A stretch of DNA of 64,000 nucleotides from VAZQ01 sp963840535 (lineage in GTDB: Bacteria > Pseudomonadota > Alphaproteobacteria > Rhizobiales > Xanthobacteraceae), in contig CAWIZJ010000015.1 of the NCBI GenBank assembly GCA_963840535.1, positions 17,719-81,718 of the forward strand, written 5' to 3'. Shown here piece after piece: positions 63,588 through 64,000 of the stretch (positions within the stretch are counted from its first letter, which is position 1; each line of letters opens with the position of its first letter). The position numbers and the translations under genes are program-made. Below the pieces are notes generated by a model. The model was not told the origin of the DNA. It did no database searches and worked only from the letters and a program-made list of their open reading frames with translations.

Positions 63588-64000
63588 CTCGGAGTGTCAC
63601 TGGCCCAATAAGTCTGGGAGACCGATGAGCGACTAACGCGCCGAATTGACGCCATGGAATCCCGGCTGATGCCAAAAAGGGTGCCACGGACCTTCCGCAT
63701 GATGTGGAGAGTCACTTGCAGGCGGATGACGAGATTGCGCGGTTTTGCGCCGCCAGAGGTAGATGATATCTGCTGATCGCAAGGGTCATGGTCCCGCACG
63801 AGATACGGCCCGGCGAGACGGCGTCGGAAGCCTACCAGCGGGAGCTGGCCAGCATCGGCCAATAGGTCGAGCCAAGGCATTGGCTGCGGGGGCACCGAAC
63901 CCTAGCTACGCGCCGCCGCAACCCTATTATCGCAGCTACAGTTGATTCCCGACCTGGAATGGATGCCAGGCTGGACTGTGCAGGACGGTCTCTGCAAGCC
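63588..64000. other. Right edge, no reliable gene
   Basis: Short frames on the plus strand (for example VPHEIRPGETASEAYQREL near 63790 and a Pro/Tyr-rich end SYAPPQPYYRSYS near 63920) could be small proteins or remnants. None is long enough or similar enough to a family to be called. Confidence 0.3.

Overview
The window is high-GC DNA from an alphaproteobacterium, most likely Hyphomicrobiales (Bradyrhizobium/Xanthobacteraceae-like). This rests on protein resemblance and on typical gene neighbourhoods: an mbfA promoter with an Irr-type iron control element, the moxR-DUF58-DUF4159 cluster, the DUF1285-CoA pyrophosphatase-DUF6111-cca string, the petABC operon and a rhizobial-type REP hairpin. 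No rRNA, tRNA or CRISPR array was seen.

Layout. 1-5.1 kb: iron exporter mbfA (cut by the window edge), a Nudix hydrolase, two long palindromes, a RuBisCO-like protein overlapping a cupin gene, and an M20 peptidase. 5.2-17.2 kb: a full thiosulfate/sulfide oxidation locus. soxA-soxX-dsrE-like-soxS-soxR run leftward and soxY-Z-B-C-D, a cytochrome c, a dehydrogenase, fccB, a GlcG/HbpS protein and a methyltransferase run rightward from a shared promoter region at 8.06-8.40 kb. 17.2-32.1 kb: housekeeping genes, including glutathionyl-hydroquinone reductase, the MoxR/VWA-type membrane cluster, coaA-type pyrophosphatase, cca, a TauE/SafE exporter, hemF and trmL. 32.4-38.9 kb: petABC (cytochrome bc1), mtnP, an FAD oxidoreductase, apt and a Bug-type binding protein. 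38.9-39.9 kb: a Xre/RES toxin-antitoxin pair.

40.0-50.7 kb is a surface-polysaccharide region: a PMP-type sugar 3-dehydratase (ColD/RfbH-like), a glycosyltransferase joined in frame to a sugar C-methyltransferase, a GDP-fucose-synthase-like epimerase/reductase and a pirin. Everything from the methyltransferase to a radical-SAM fragment is present twice as a direct tandem duplication (about 41.58-46.24 and 46.24-50.74 kb). Different genes are broken in each copy, and the second methyltransferase copy is heavily degraded. The duplication ends inside the 5' part of a TRAP transporter dctP gene; dctQM follow. A racemase/maleate-isomerase gene after dctM is cut at about 53.43 kb by an integrated element carrying a tyrosine integrase, an AlpA-like regulator, coupled small genes, a primase-polymerase/helicase and phage-like small proteins. 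The last 3 kb hold an outer-membrane beta-barrel gene, two ABM/DUF1330-like genes and a broken dienelactone hydrolase.

Functionally, the Sox proteins and FccB would oxidise reduced sulfur in the periplasm and pass electrons to the respiratory chain that includes bc1. SoxR, with cysteines 66 residues apart, is probably the persulfide-sensing repressor. mtnP, apt and the RuBisCO-like/cupin pair could form a methylthioadenosine salvage route.

An important caveat: many clearly essential genes (petB, petC, hemF, apt, soxA, soxB, soxC) are each broken by single-base frameshifts, often more than one. This is best read as uncorrected indel error in the assembly rather than mass gene decay. Such genes are given below as single genes with frameshifts, not as pseudogenes.
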